A DNA stretch of 64,000 nucleotides, from the NCBI GenBank assembly GCA_017311315.1, contig CM029672.1, positions 10,644,463 to 10,708,462 on the forward strand. The letters run 5' to 3'. This stretch comes from Dendrocalamus latiflorus. Taxonomy: Eukaryota; Streptophyta; Magnoliopsida; Poales; Poaceae. A model generated the notes under the pieces. It made no database searches. It was given only the letters and a program-made list of their open reading frames with translations, and was not told the DNA's origin. Shown here piece after piece: positions 30,607-41,850 of the stretch; within the stretch, counting starts at the first letter, position 1; every line of letters begins with the position of its first letter. Both the position numbers and the translations under genes were made by a program.

Positions 30607-33600
30607 TTATTGTACTTGCTTATTTCCTTTAAAAATTAGCCCTTCATCATGATCAATGCGTACGTAACTAGTTTCGTCACGTTGTTCATCGTCGACCCTT
30701 ATGCCATTTCCAAAAGGAGGTAACTCGTCAAATTGATTGTATTCCTCCTCGTCCACTACATTCTCCACTCCGACAATTCTCCTTTTTCCATGAAGAACTA
30801 CATGGCGTTTCTTATTTGCCGGGTCGGTTACATAGAAAACTTGAACAACTTGATTGGCGAGTACGAATGGTTCATCTTTGTACCCGACACGTTAGAGGTC
30901 CACGGTCGTGACACCGTACTTGTCAACCTTCACCTGTGGGAGATGCACCCAACGGCAGCGAAATAAGCGGATCTTGAAAACCACATAATCGAGCTCCCAA
31001 ATCTCTTCTATGAAGCCATAGTACGAGTTTCTCGACCCATCGGTACTGAATGCATGTATGCGGACACCGCTGTTCTGGTTAGTGCTCTTGACATCCTGAG
31101 ACTGCGTATAGAATGTGTACCCATTTATGTCATATCCTTGCCATGTCACAACTGTAAATGTCGGCCCTTTTGCCAACCATGTCAACGTCTCACTCGGCGA
31201 GCTCCTAGCGATTTGCTCCTTCAACCATTGGTTGAACCGACGGTTGTGTTGCCTCATGATCCAAACATCCGGCCGCTCCGGATTCTGTTGCCGAAGCACA
31301 CCCTTGTGCTGGTCCACATAAGGCGCCACTTCAGTCATGTGTTGCAACACCGTGAAATGGGCTTGAGCATACATGTCCATATCTGGAGTGATTGCTTTCC
31401 TTCCGATAGTTCCGAGACCCTTCAGCCTCCCCTCATGACGAGATTGAGGGACACCTATCGGCTGAATCTGAGCCATATAATCGACACAAAACTCAATGAC
31501 CTCTTCGCTTGCATAACCTTCAACGATGCTGCCCTCCAGCCGAGAACGATTCCGTACGTAGGACTTGAGAATTCCCATGAACCTCTCAAATGGGTACATG
31601 CTACGTAGGAATACGGGCCCGCATATTTTTATCTCCCACACAACGTGAACAATGAGATGGACCATGAAATCGAAAAACGAAGGAGGGAAATACATTTCAA
31701 GGTGACATAGAGTCTTCACCATCTCGTCCTGCAGAGCATCTAGTCCTTCGGGATCGATGACCTTCTGAGCAATTGTGTTAAAGAAATAACATAGCCTCAT
31801 GATTGTCTCTCGGACTTTGATCGGCAAAATATTTCTAATTGCAATAGGGAGCATCTGTGTCATCAGCACATGACAATCATGAGACTTCATGCCATTTAAC
31901 TTCAAATCTTGCATCGAAACAAGTTTCTTCACGTTGCCGGAGTAACCAGACGGAACTTTGACACCATGCAAGCACTGGCACGGTTCTGTTTTCTCAGCCT
32001 TGGACAGAGTGTAACACGCAGGGGGAAGGTACGTTCGTGCATTATCAGTGCATGTCGGTGCTAACTCAGGCCTGATGTGCATATCAGCCAAGTCAAGCTG
32101 TGCGTTGACGCCGTCCTTTGTTTTATCACGGATGTTCAGTAAGAGACCAATCAAGCTGTCGCACACATTCTTTTCTACGTGCATGACGTCGATGCAGTGC
32201 CGAACATCTAGGTACTCCCAATAAGGTAAGTCCCAAAATATTGATCTCTTCTTCCAAGTGTTCTTCTCATGAGCCCTCAATTTACGTCCCTTTCCGAGGA
32301 CAACATCTAAATCCTTAACCATATCATAAACCTTGCGTCCCCTTAAATGCCTTGGAGCTGAACCGTCTTCCTTCTCTCCGTCAAATTGTTTCTTCATCTT
32401 GCGGTATGGGTGAGCCCTCCGAAGGAACCGGCGATGACGCATGTAGACGGTTTTGCGTGAGTGTCTCAGCCACACACTCTCGGTACCATCTAAACAGTGA
32501 GTACAAGCTTTGGCACCTTTTATACTGTGGCCCGATAGGTTACCAAGGGCAGGATAATCATTTATGGTGCAGAACAATAAGTAGCGCAGAGTGAAGTTCT
32601 CTCGTTTGTATGCATCCCATACCTGTACCCCTTCGTTCCACAGTACTTTTAGATCTTCCACCAACGGTGCTAGGAACACATCGATATCATTCCCAGGTTG
32701 TTCTGGCCCTTGGATAAGTATCGACAGCAAAATGTACTTTTGCTTCATACACAACCAAGGAGGAAGGTTATAGATGCAGAGAGTCACGGGCCATGTGCTA
32801 TGTCGGCTGCTCATGCTACTGAATGGATTCATTCCATCTGTACTCAGTCCAAACCTTATATTCCTTGGTTCTGCACCGAACTCTGCAAAACTCCTATCGA
32901 TGTTTCTCCACTGCGCGGAATCAGCAAGGTGTCTTAGCATTCCATCCTTCTTGCGCTCCTCCGAGTGCCAACGCAGCAGTTTTGCCTCCTTTGGATTTGC
33001 ATAAAACCTTTTCAAACGGGGAATTATAGGAAAATACCATGCCACCTTAGCAGGAGGTCCTTTCTTCGCCTCTGTTCCCTCGCCATCATCTGATTGATTG
33101 TTACGTTTGTATCGGGATGTGTTGCACACCGGACATACATGCATGTTTGCATACTCTTTACGGTAGACGATACAGTCGTTCGGGCATGCATGTATTCTTT
33201 CTACTTCCATTCCCAACGGACAAAGAACCTTCTTGGCTTTATACGTGGTTTTAGGCAACTCATTTCCCTCCGGAAGCATGTCCGCTAAAAGACCTAGCAG
33301 CACCGTGAAACTCTTGTCGGACCAACCGTTGCTTGCCTTCAATTTCAACAGTTCAAGCACGCCCGACAACCTCGTGTACTTGCAACCCGTGTACAAAGGT
33401 TTCTCTGAGTCCTCCATCAATCCACGGAATTTAACATACTCTCTCTCATCATAGTTCTCTTCTACATCGCGAAGCATCTGATCCAGATTATCATCGTGCA
33501 ACCTATCCGAATCCGAGCCACAATCGACATCAGTCGGCGGCATGTCATTCACTTCACCTGCGATGTCATCCGGGGGCATATCATTCACTTCACCGGCGAT

Positions 33601-33861
33601 GTCATCCGGCGGCATATGATCATTCACTTCGCCATGACTGGTCCAACACGTATAATCCTTTTTGAAACCCCTCCGAATCAAGTGCGCTTCAATTTGCCCT
33701 CGGTTCTTAAACATCTTCAAATTCTCGCAGTCAGTGCATGGACAGCACATATATTCCACCCCCTTATTCAACATATCCTCCTCGGCGGCTCTTATAAAAG
33801 CAGAAACGCCATTAATGTACTCTTCACTCACACGGCTCGCGGCATACATCCAACTTCGGTC
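30607..33861 (-). pseudogene. CACTA TNP2-type transposase, one in-frame stop
   Basis: The 985-codon open frame 33849-30892 continues in frame past a single TAA (30892-30894) to a second stop at 30607-30609. Upstream it reads DRSW before MYAAS, the usual MDRSWMY start, but the codon before Asp is TAG, so the true start or a leader exon is uncertain. Domains in order: Transpos_assoc (residues 1-75, CCPCTDCEN...HLIRRGF...CWTSHGE), Transposase_21/TNP2 (about 320-560, with STDGMNPF, GNDIDVFL, INDYPALGNL and CIDVMHVEKNVCDSL), DUF4218 (about 660-785, FFNTIAQKVI ... MYPFERFMGILKSYVRNRSR) and DUF4216 (about 895 on, WQGYDINGYTFYTQSQD ... CRWVHL, continuing past the stop as FVLANQVVQVFYVTDPANKK). TNP2 cuts and joins CACTA ends. 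The stop removes only the last approximately 95 codons. Confidence 0.9.
33497..33625 (-). repeat. in-frame tandem repeat in TNP2 (DMPPDDIAGEVN)
   Basis: Three copies of a 36-39-bp unit encoding M-P-P-D-D-I-A-G-E-V-N-D just after the Transpos_assoc domain. This is a linker length polymorphism. Confidence 0.8.
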
Positions 33862-34295
33862 CTACGTTACGTACATATATAACAACTTAGTATAAAAATC
33901 TAGAATAACTAATTATAACTACATATATACCGGCCACATTTATTATATTGAGACTTAATTTCCTAGCTCAATTCATATTACAAACACAATAGCTATTATA
34001 TAACCAACAATTTTGCAAATTAATTAACCATCTTCAATAACCACTCATGGATCATTACTTACACCTAAATTGTAATGCAATTAAAAATAAATAAATTTCA
34101 TTACTAACCATATCTACAGCAACCAGGAAAGTCTGAATCTTAATTCAAAGCTCAATCTCTGCCTCTTCCCACCAAATTAACTGGCCTGAAATCGCTCTAG
34201 CTTCCTCCCGAGTGAAAAAGTGCGCAGCAGTGGCTAGATCTGGATCAAAATGAAGACGATGCGGTCTGAGCAGCACAATAAATGCCGTAGTCATT

Positions 34296-34378
34296 ATCAC
34301 AGACGATTTTTAACTAAAAACCGTCTGTGATAATAAATTATCACAGACGGTTTTTTTATAAAAAACCGTCTGTGATAA
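34296..34378. repeat. internal CACTA subterminal-type hairpins between TNP2 and the divergent ORF
   Basis: Two inverted pairs of tcacagacgRtttt...aaaaaccgtctgtgata, identical in type to the terminal arrays. They lie between the divergent TNP2 start (33861) and the + ORF start (34591). Confidence 0.85.
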
Positions 34379-34590
34379 GCTTCGTTCCAGAACACTTCGC
34401 GCGTGTTTCGATGCCAGAACGCTTCGTGTTTCGATCGTCTAATTAACGTCTCTCGATCATTATACGAAGCGTCTATATCATTCATGTTTGGGTATTCGAA
34501 CCGTTTGTGCTAAAGGTTAAATATGCGCTCCTAATCCAGGTCTCTAGCTAGCTTCTACGTACGTACAATACAATATACAATTAATACAAC

Positions 34591-35145
34591 ATGGCTTCTA
34601 CTACTGTTCTTGTGATCATCTCCTTCCTCTCATATGTTCATCACGAATTGTTCGGCCGGAACCTTACACAGGCGGCCAGCAATTTGCATCTGGAGCAGCT
34701 TCTCCGCACCCGCCCTGCTCTCCTTCCCCGACTTTCTTGCATCCGTCAGCTTGACCTAATCCTCCGCCGTCGACGGAGGCGTCTCGCTGCCGCTCAAGAA
34801 AGAGAAACATCCCTCACCCTGGTTCTTCTCCACAATGTGCGCAATGCGGAAGAAGCTCTACACGCATTGCAGAGACTGATGGATAGCCTTGCCGATAAAG
34901 CAGAAACGGCAGATTCTGAGGAATCTTTTCATGCTATCCTATACGACATTATGGATGCTGCTGATCATTTGCCCAGGCTGCACGAGGAAGTGCTGAGGAC
35001 AAGGGCAATCTTAACGGCGTTCGAGAATTTAGCGGCTGATCCTCCAAGTCCCCAAGTTGAAGAAGAAGCTTACGAAGCCCAAAAGAATACAATCTGGGAA
35101 ACTCTTTACCTATGCGACTTTTGTAATAAATTTGCCTCTAATTGA
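34591..35145 (+). CDS. unknown 184-residue protein carried by the CACTA element
   Basis: An intact ORF divergent from TNP2, between the internal hairpins and the right subterminal array. The start context acaacATGGCT is good for plants, and AATAAA follows the stop at about 35149. The protein starts with a hydrophobic stretch (residues 4-16, TTVLVIISFLSYV), perhaps a signal or anchor. A short arginine cluster follows (59-64, RRRRRR), then long amphipathic helices (about 65-150) with Leu/Glu/Ala heptads. A Cys-x-x-Cys (CDFC, 175-178) is near the end. I do not recognise a family. The intact length, helix-friendly composition and position suggest a real gene, either an element accessory gene or a captured host exon. 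No intron is evident, and expression is unproven. Confidence 0.6.
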   Translation: MASTTVLVIISFLSYVHHELFGRNLTQAASNLHLEQLLRTRPALLPRLSCIRQLDLILRRRRRRLAAAQERETSLTLVLLHNVRNAEEALHALQRLMDSLADKAETADSEESFHAILYDIMDAADHLPRLHEEVLRTRAILTAFENLAADPPSPQVEEEAYEAQKNTIWETLYLCDFCNKFASN

Positions 35146-35264
35146 AATTAATAAATTTGCCTTTAATTTGTGACCTCTTGTCTCAGTAGTTCTGTAGTTA
35201 AGTTATTAGAAGCAATGTGTACTTATATATTAACCTCTGATCTAGAATATAACAGACAAAGGGA

Positions 35265-35590
35265 CATCACAGCCGGTTCTTGTGAAAAACCGTCTGTGAA
35301 CATTCCCAGACGGTTCTTAACAACAACCGGCTGTGATAGTCGACACAACACAGACGGTTTTTAATAAAAAACCGTCTGTGATAATCCCAGATTATCACAG
35401 ACGGTTTTTAATAAAAACCGTCTGTGATATTCCAGTATCACAGACGGTTCAGCAGTAAGAACCGTCTGTGATACTCCTTTTTCCCGCCACAAATACCACA
35501 GACGGCCTTCAAATTAAAACCATCTGTAATAGTTTACATTACAGACGGTTTCACAAAACCGTCTGTGATTTGCCGTCTGCTATTAGCCTT
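35265..35590. repeat. CACTA right subterminal repeat array
   Basis: Some ten copies of the cagacggtt motif in alternating orientation, some with ccggctgtgat variants, ending at the terminal inverted repeat. Confidence 0.9.
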
Positions 35591-36001
35591 TCTGTAGTAG
35601 TGCATGTACACTGGTAATGAGTATTATATTTGCCCTTCAACACAATACTAATCTAAACATCATTAGGTCATGCTTATATATGCTGTTCTAAAGCTTAATT
35701 GCACAAGTATTTAAGCAGTATTCATTGTGAGCATTAGGATAGCTAGTAGATGCGAATTAGGTCCTTCACGAGTTTTCAAAATTGTGTATTTTAAAAAAAA
35801 TGGGCAAAAAGCATTGAAGTGCACACTTGCCTATTTCCTTTTGTGTCCCTGCAAAGCACAAATTTACTTTGCTATGCCATCATAACAAAACAAATTACTA
35901 AGAAGTAATAAAATGAACTTAATCTGGTAAGATTGACCGTAAGCAACTTGTGAAGATCTACATATACCTGAAGTGTTTCAGTGGGCTGCTCTAAGTTGTA
36001 T

Positions 36002-36127
36002 ATTATGGTGCTTCATATTATGTCTTAATTCACTACTCTTGCTAAAATACATGGAGTGTGCACAATTATGGTGCTTCATATTATGTCTTAATTCACTACT
36101 CATGCTAAACTACATGGAGTGTGCACA
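36002..36127 (+). repeat. 63-bp tandem duplication
   Basis: ttatggtgcttcatattatg ... acatggagtgtgcaca occurs twice, offset 63 bp, with two or three differences. Confidence 0.85.
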
Positions 36128-36179
36128 TATATTGTAAGTTGAATGCATTGATAAGCTGGGTTCATTATTGCTTATGTAA

Positions 36180-36370
36180 TGATGAATAGTACCCAGTTTA
36201 AAATCGGTGTGTTTTTTTAAGTTAGAATCTACAGAAAAATTGTAGTACAAATTGTATCGAGTTTAACTGTATCGGTTAAAATTGCATGTAAGTAGTTTCC
36301 TCTACGTACTGCTTCTCATAAATAGATCAAAATTCAAAAGCCACAATCATATACAACCCACCTTATAGTA
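36180..36370. mobile_element. MITE fragment, family B relative
   Basis: Shares gaaaaattgtagtacaaattgt, cggttaaaattgcatg and cctctacgtactgcttctca with 56100-56200, and no clear ends. Confidence 0.4.
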
Positions 36371-36770
36371 TGCCATCAGTTTAGTTTAGCTTTAATATTT
36401 CGATTTCCTACCGACCAACTAGCCCAAAATTTAATCAGTTCGAAGTTGACGTGTACTCTTAACGGAAAAGTCCAATGCACAACATAAAGCAAAAGAAATT
36501 TCGATACATGCATTACATGCATGTACTAATGTATATATAGCCAACTAGTGCAGCGAATTACGACCTTAGCTGGATCGAGTTCGTACTAGATCCATTGAAC
36601 TTGATGTGCCTCCTTAACGATTGCGTCCAACTAGGGCCAATCCAGGCCCACCACCAGAACAAATTAACAACATGTTTAATTAAGTCATTTTTATCGGTAG
36701 CTGGTGTGCAGTCGTGCACCTAGGCCACAAAGGCATCAATTCTAGACCGCCGCTAGTACGTGCAACTGTG

Positions 36771-37383
36771 CAAGGTTGTTAATATCATGATTCAGTGAAT
36801 TATAACTCACGAAATTAATCTGGTTTAAATCGTATTTTAAGTTTTACATAGTAGAATTATGATAAAATCATGATATCATAGAATCTCGGTAGAATCATGA
36901 TAGAACATGATATAATTGTGTAGAATCCTGTATCATCCTATATTATGAAAGAATTAGGTGTTTAGCTATGTCCTATCCTCAATTCAAGTTATATGCTAAG
37001 TACTAAATACTTAATAGTTTAGATATTAAGATACGGAATTTTGGAATAAAAAATTATTTGATTATTTATTTATTTTACTTTTTTATGCAAAATGGTCGGA
37101 TAATGGTAATATTGATAACATCACTTTTCTAGTCATAGCTCTTAATGACATAGAACTAAAACCACAATTCTAGTTATGATTGTGAATAAGATAGACAATT
37201 ATTAATCAAATAGTTGCCAAATGACCAAATAAACACTTATATCACTCTTGGAATATAGGCTAAATTGAAATTTGTGTTTTTGGTAGAACAAGGTATGATC
37301 TTAGATTTTATGATTCGATCATAGAATGTGATCCAACTGGAGTGCCTCGGATCCTATTCAGGACCATTATTCTAACAACCTTG
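36771..37383. mobile_element. TIR element, 613 bp, unclassified
   Basis: Starts CAAGGTTGTTAATATCATG and ends with the inverse of CAAGGTTGTTAGAATAATGG. AT-rich inside with repeated tcatgatagaa-type phrases. No perfect duplication is visible at the ends, so the superfamily is open. Confidence 0.5.
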
Positions 37384-38014
37384 CGCCTGTGTTCTAGATG
37401 AAGGCACGAAAATACTATGTGAGACCTTAGGTGTGGGGACCCGGATTTGATAATCTGAATTTCTTGTGTATTCCGAGCTAGTCACCGGATCAGCAGCTAG
37501 CTCACATAATAACATCGGCAGATATCTCATCCATACATACGAGTAAATAAAAGGAGTACTTCATATTAGTAGTCAACCATAAATAGGTCTTATAACCAAA
37601 TTTTACACAACAGGCGGCCAAATAGCATTATTCGGAGTAAAGCAATGGAATAGTACGTAAACCAAAAGGGGCCTCCATATATTGCCACAGGAAATCAACT
37701 AGGGCTAAACCTAGTCTTGGCCTTCGTCTTCTATGTTGGTAGTGTGGATGAATACATACATTGGATCATCACTTCGGTCATACAAAACCACATATTAAGC
37801 AAAAATGAGTACAAAGATATTCAGCAAGTCCCTATAGCAGAATGCAACTATATACACACACATACACACAATCCTACAGGCAAGGCTCTAATGTTCTTTT
37901 TTAGCATAAAGCCAATTTATCAAATATACTAGTTTATCAAGATTCCAAGCCTGTGAATTAAGCCTTTTTTATATTAAAACCAATATTATGTTTTGAGTCA
38001 AATTTTATCATCAA

Positions 38015-38157
38015 AGTGAAATCACTCCACTTTCATGTCCATCAATGTGAGAATGAAATCACTTTGCTTCTCTTCCATTACCGTGAAAGTGAAATCACCA
38101 TGCTTTCACTTCCAATACTGTGAGAGCAAAATCCCCCTGCTTCCACCTCCATTTTAT
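38015..38157 (+). repeat. degenerate 37-bp tandem repeat
   Basis: About four copies of gtgaaagtgaaatcaccatgctttcacttccaat-like units (shown in parts: gtgagaatgaaatcacttt, gtgaaagtgaaatcacca, gtgagagcaaaatccccc). Confidence 0.6.
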
Positions 38158-38159
38158 GT

Positions 38160-38810
38160 TGGTTGTCACAACCATTACCAGTTTATCATTTACTTATGAA
38201 AACCATGCAAGTGTAATGTTTCTATACTTTTGCCCATGTCCGAGGGCACGGTTATTCAAATAGATTTTCAACATTTTGCAGAGGTTATGCAGCTTTACCC
38301 ACAAGATATGATTAACTTATGATGTCGGCCACTGCACGCTTTCATAGGCGTGCGACTGAGATAATCATAACAAGATTTTTACAATACTTAGCAACGATGC
38401 TTACTTCTACTCTAGGGTTAATCCACAACACTGGTGATAGTGACCGCTCTATCCTAGGATACGCCTCACCTCTAGAACATTCCTATCCTAGGCTACGTTT
38501 TCAATGAGGGACCTAGTTGTTAGGGAGTCTATGGCCGTTCTCGACAATATCCACAAGCGTAGTGTCCATTATGGGTCACTTCCACCAATCACATCAGAAA
38601 TCCAGAAATCCATGAACTAATCTAAGAGCACAAGATTCACGTTGAAGCTAAGCAAATTAGTGGGCTATGTCTATCCCATAACCAGACTTGTGGCTGCATG
38701 ATTTGTGCGTAGAAAATATGAGGACAAGAATTTGGTCATTAAACGACCTAGGAGAGACCAACCACAAATTCAGAGCTAGTGCAACCCCTGCACAACTATT
38801 CAAGAAAGAG
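38160..38810. other. intergenic stretch, nothing identified
   Basis: No gene recognised. May be the decayed body of a retrotransposon, but no domain is readable. Confidence 0.3.
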
Positions 38811-38813
38811 CAT

Positions 38814-38965
38814 ATGCAATCCCTGCACGACCCATCCAAAAATGACACATGCAATCCCTACACGGTCAATCAAAAAATGACACATGCAATCCCTGCACGG
38901 TCAATCTAAAAATGACATGTGCAATCCCTGCAAGGCCAATCCAATATGTGCAATCCCTGCAACAG
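38814..38965 (+). repeat. 35-bp tandem repeat (atgcaatccctgcacg unit)
   Basis: Units start at 38814, 38849, 38884 and 38919, with a shortened last copy. Consensus atgcaatccctgcacggtca + atcaaaaaatgacac. Confidence 0.85.
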
Positions 38966-39322
38966 TCTCCAACCAACCACTCGATCGAGTCTCCACCATT
39001 TTACCAAATATTTTTTTGTTTTTAGTGGTAACCCATGTTAACATTATTATCATGTTTCCAAGTTCAGTTGGTAACATTTGTGTCGATTTCATTTAAACAC
39101 TACGATATTTCTAAGCACAACCATAGTCTACAAGAGTTCAATCAATGGTGGAGTTATTATTATTTGTAAATATCATAGGGCGAGATGGCAAGGAAACATC
39201 AATAATCAAAGAGGGGAATACTAGTATCAAGTGCATGGTATGACTAGGCATTCAACTTTTGTCATAGCATTTTAATAATTACTATAATAAGCATACATGT
39301 AGATTTGAAAGCAAAATATTAT

Positions 39323-39707
39323 GGGCCTGTTTGGGAGAGCTCCACCAGCTCCAGATCCACGAAAAACAGCTCCACTCCACGAAATTTTGCCCAAACGCTC
39401 TAGCTCCGCGAAATCTGGATCCACCAAAATCCTGGATCTGAGGGCCAGATCCATGGATTTCATGGAGCTCCTCAAGGGGTGCTCCACCGTGGAGTTGGGT
39501 GGTAATTACCCACCAATGCCACTGGTTACACACTCCATCCCACCAAAAGTGGCCATTCCCACCAAAACCTCAATTTCGTGGATCTGGAGCTGCTGTACAA
39601 GCCAAACACTCCATGGTGGGATCCCAGATCCACGATGGAGCTGCTCCATGGTGGAGCTACTGCTCCAGATCCACGTTTTCAGTGGTGGAGCTCTCCCAAA
39701 CAGGCCC
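39323..39707. mobile_element. Tourist-like MITE, 385 bp, TSD TAT
   Basis: Termini GGGCCTGTTTGGGAGAGCTC inverted at the two ends, with TAT at 39320-39322 and 39708-39710. Ends of GGGCCTGTTTGG type and a 3-bp duplication fit PIF/Harbinger. Rich in tccac/gtgga repeats. Frames through it are fortuitous. Confidence 0.8.
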
Positions 39708-39734
39708 TATATTTAAAAGCTAGATTCAATATGA

Positions 39735-41850
39735 TTAATTATAAGGACTTGCCTTGATCAAATGTGGCTAACGTGGGATCTTGTTTGTCAGCGACGGGGG
39801 CACCTGAAATGTGAAAGTCTATACACACGAAATCATCCATAGTCAATCAAACAAACAAACAACAATTCAAACAAAATTGAAGTGAACTCTAAAAATTATA
39901 ATTTTGATACTGTTGGAGTGGTTTTGAATTTAGAAAAAAAATCACTGGATTTAGATTTGAAATGATGAAGTTATGGCCTTTCAAAGTTTGAATCTAAATG
40001 AAATTCATAAAATTCTGACAGGTAGGGCCATCCATATTTTCATTTTTTGAATTGTTTTTCTGAAGAGAAAGCTTTTGTGGCTGACAGGTGGGGTCAGCTA
40101 AGGGTTTTATTTTATTTTTGAATTATTTTTCTTAAGGAAATCGTTGAGGGGCCAATTGGTGGGGTTGAGGGGGGTTCATTTATGTTTTCGATTTATTTTA
40201 ACTCGGGAATAAGGGTGAGGCTGACAAGTTGGGGTCACGGCTCATGTAGACTAGGTTCACACAGCCATTTACCAAGAGGTGGGGCCCACTAGTCAGTGAT
40301 AGTGGTCCGTAGGATGGGTATATGCGACATGTTAAGGGATGAGGGGCCTCCTTGTCAATGGGCCACGGTTTAAATCCTTGGTTAATTAGAGTTTCTAATC
40401 TCTATGGCCCACGTGTCATACGATCATTACTTGCACCATTAACGGTAACTAATCCAATGGTTTAGTTAACATCTTAGGGCCCACTTGTCAGTGGCTTCGT
40501 TGATCTTCTACCTTAACTTAGCATGGCTGAGCTTGGCGCCGATATGGTGGCGTGAGGGGCAAAATGGAACACAGTGGCCTGTACGGTTCTATTGGTGGCA
40601 ACGACAAAGCTGGAGACAACAGTGTGATGGTAATGGCAAGTGCTAGCTTAAAACTTCAATTAGAAGTGGGACTAAGCTTCTGGGTGAGGTTGCGATGCTA
40701 GGGAGTGCCTTGGTGCTATAGGGATGGCGACGACCTTGGCTCTCCACGGCGGCCGGGCACGACACAGCGAGGGCACTGGTGTGGGGATGCTATGGTGGGC
40801 TAGGCAGCTTCTAAGCTAGTGCAATACGTTGGTTTAACATGGAAATACATGGGAATGAGAGGGTTTACTAGAGAACAGCGTGGATGGGGACATTAACAGT
40901 GGTGGCATCAATGAGGAGGACGATGCATGATGCGAGTCTTCGGATTCAATGCTCCTAGGGGCAATCGGGCACGAGAGGGTGAGCATGGGGTTGGTGAAGA
41001 TGAGGCAAGCTTGGAAAGCATGACGACATTGGCGGGGACTCACCAGAAATAAGCAATTAGATGAAGGAAGCTGGTGGACAGAGAGAGGGGGAGAGTCTGA
41101 GAAAGAGGAAGAGTAAGGCGAGGCACATTTGGTGAAACGGTTGGCATCAACTTTTATAGTGAGGAAGAGGGAGAATGGCTAAGACACCAAGAGTGACCTT
41201 GGGCACTGAGTTGAGAGAGGGCATGAGAGAGGAAGAGAGGGGTTAGAGGTTGATGGGACTACCTCACAGTGATGGAATGATGTTACGACACATTTGGCTC
41301 AAGGCACAGAGCCCTCATTACTCTCTGGCACGTGGAAACAAGCAAGCAGGTGAGGTCGGGTGAGTGCATGAGCAAGAAAGGAGGGAAGAAGATAAACAAC
41401 ACGCTGATAGGTGGGATTGGTCCCACATGTCGGTGCGCGAGAGAGGGAAGCGGCGAGCTGGGCTGGCGTGCGTGGCGCACGTGCATGGGTCATGTAGCAT
41501 GTGGAGTGGGCCAGTTGGCTGGGCCGCAACGTGGGGAGGAAAAGAGAAGTGGGTCAGGTCGGTGGGCTAAATTCAGCCCAGTGGTTAGGAGGGAAATTTA
41601 AATGTTTGAAATTTACTTTGAATTTCTAATTTGAATTCCCAAAGGAATTTACACACAATAATTTTAGAAAAATTGCTCGGCATCCCATTTATTTTTAGAA
41701 AATTTGATTCATATTTTTGTGTCAATGATTTTATTTTAAAAATCTCAAACCTCAACCAAGCTTGGGAAAATTTTAAAAAATACACCAAATTTTTTGAAAT
41801 TCATGGAAATGCATATATGTTTATTTGGAAGTCAAAATTATATTGTTATA
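39735..41850 (-). mobile_element. gypsy LTR (3' LTR of a minus-strand Tekay/Del-like element)
   Basis: About 2.1 kb. Its first 0.78 kb on the minus strand (41850 down to about 41072) matches 45725-44951. Typical features are homopurine tracts, 'ggtgggattggtcccacatg' and the tttgaaatttactttgaatttct stretch after the LTR start. The outer limit near 39735 is estimated. Confidence 0.6.

Larger units (their letters stand above)
27457..35602. mobile_element. CACTA (En/Spm-like) transposon, complete, 8146 bp
   Basis: Starts CACTACTACAGAAAACC at 27457 and ends CTTTCTGTAGTAGTG at 35602, so the termini are inverted CACTACTACAGAAA. A 3-bp duplication CAT (27454-27456 and 35603-35605) flanks it. The subterminal regions hold arrays of tcacagacggtttt / aaaaccgtctgtga, the expected transposase-binding repeats. 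Inside are a minus-strand TNP2 transposase, a minus-strand Ulp1-like protease gene and a + strand ORF of unknown function. The elements look recent: ends and duplication are intact and the transposase has only one stop. Confidence 0.95.

Noticed and set aside
31054..33895. Plus-strand ORFs of up to 184 codons across the TNP2 region
   Set aside because: Antisense to the long TNP2 frame, which has clear domains.
39321..39723. 131-codon ORF (and overlapping frames)
   Set aside because: Lies inside a Tourist-like MITE with clear inverted ends and TSD. Frames are fortuitous.
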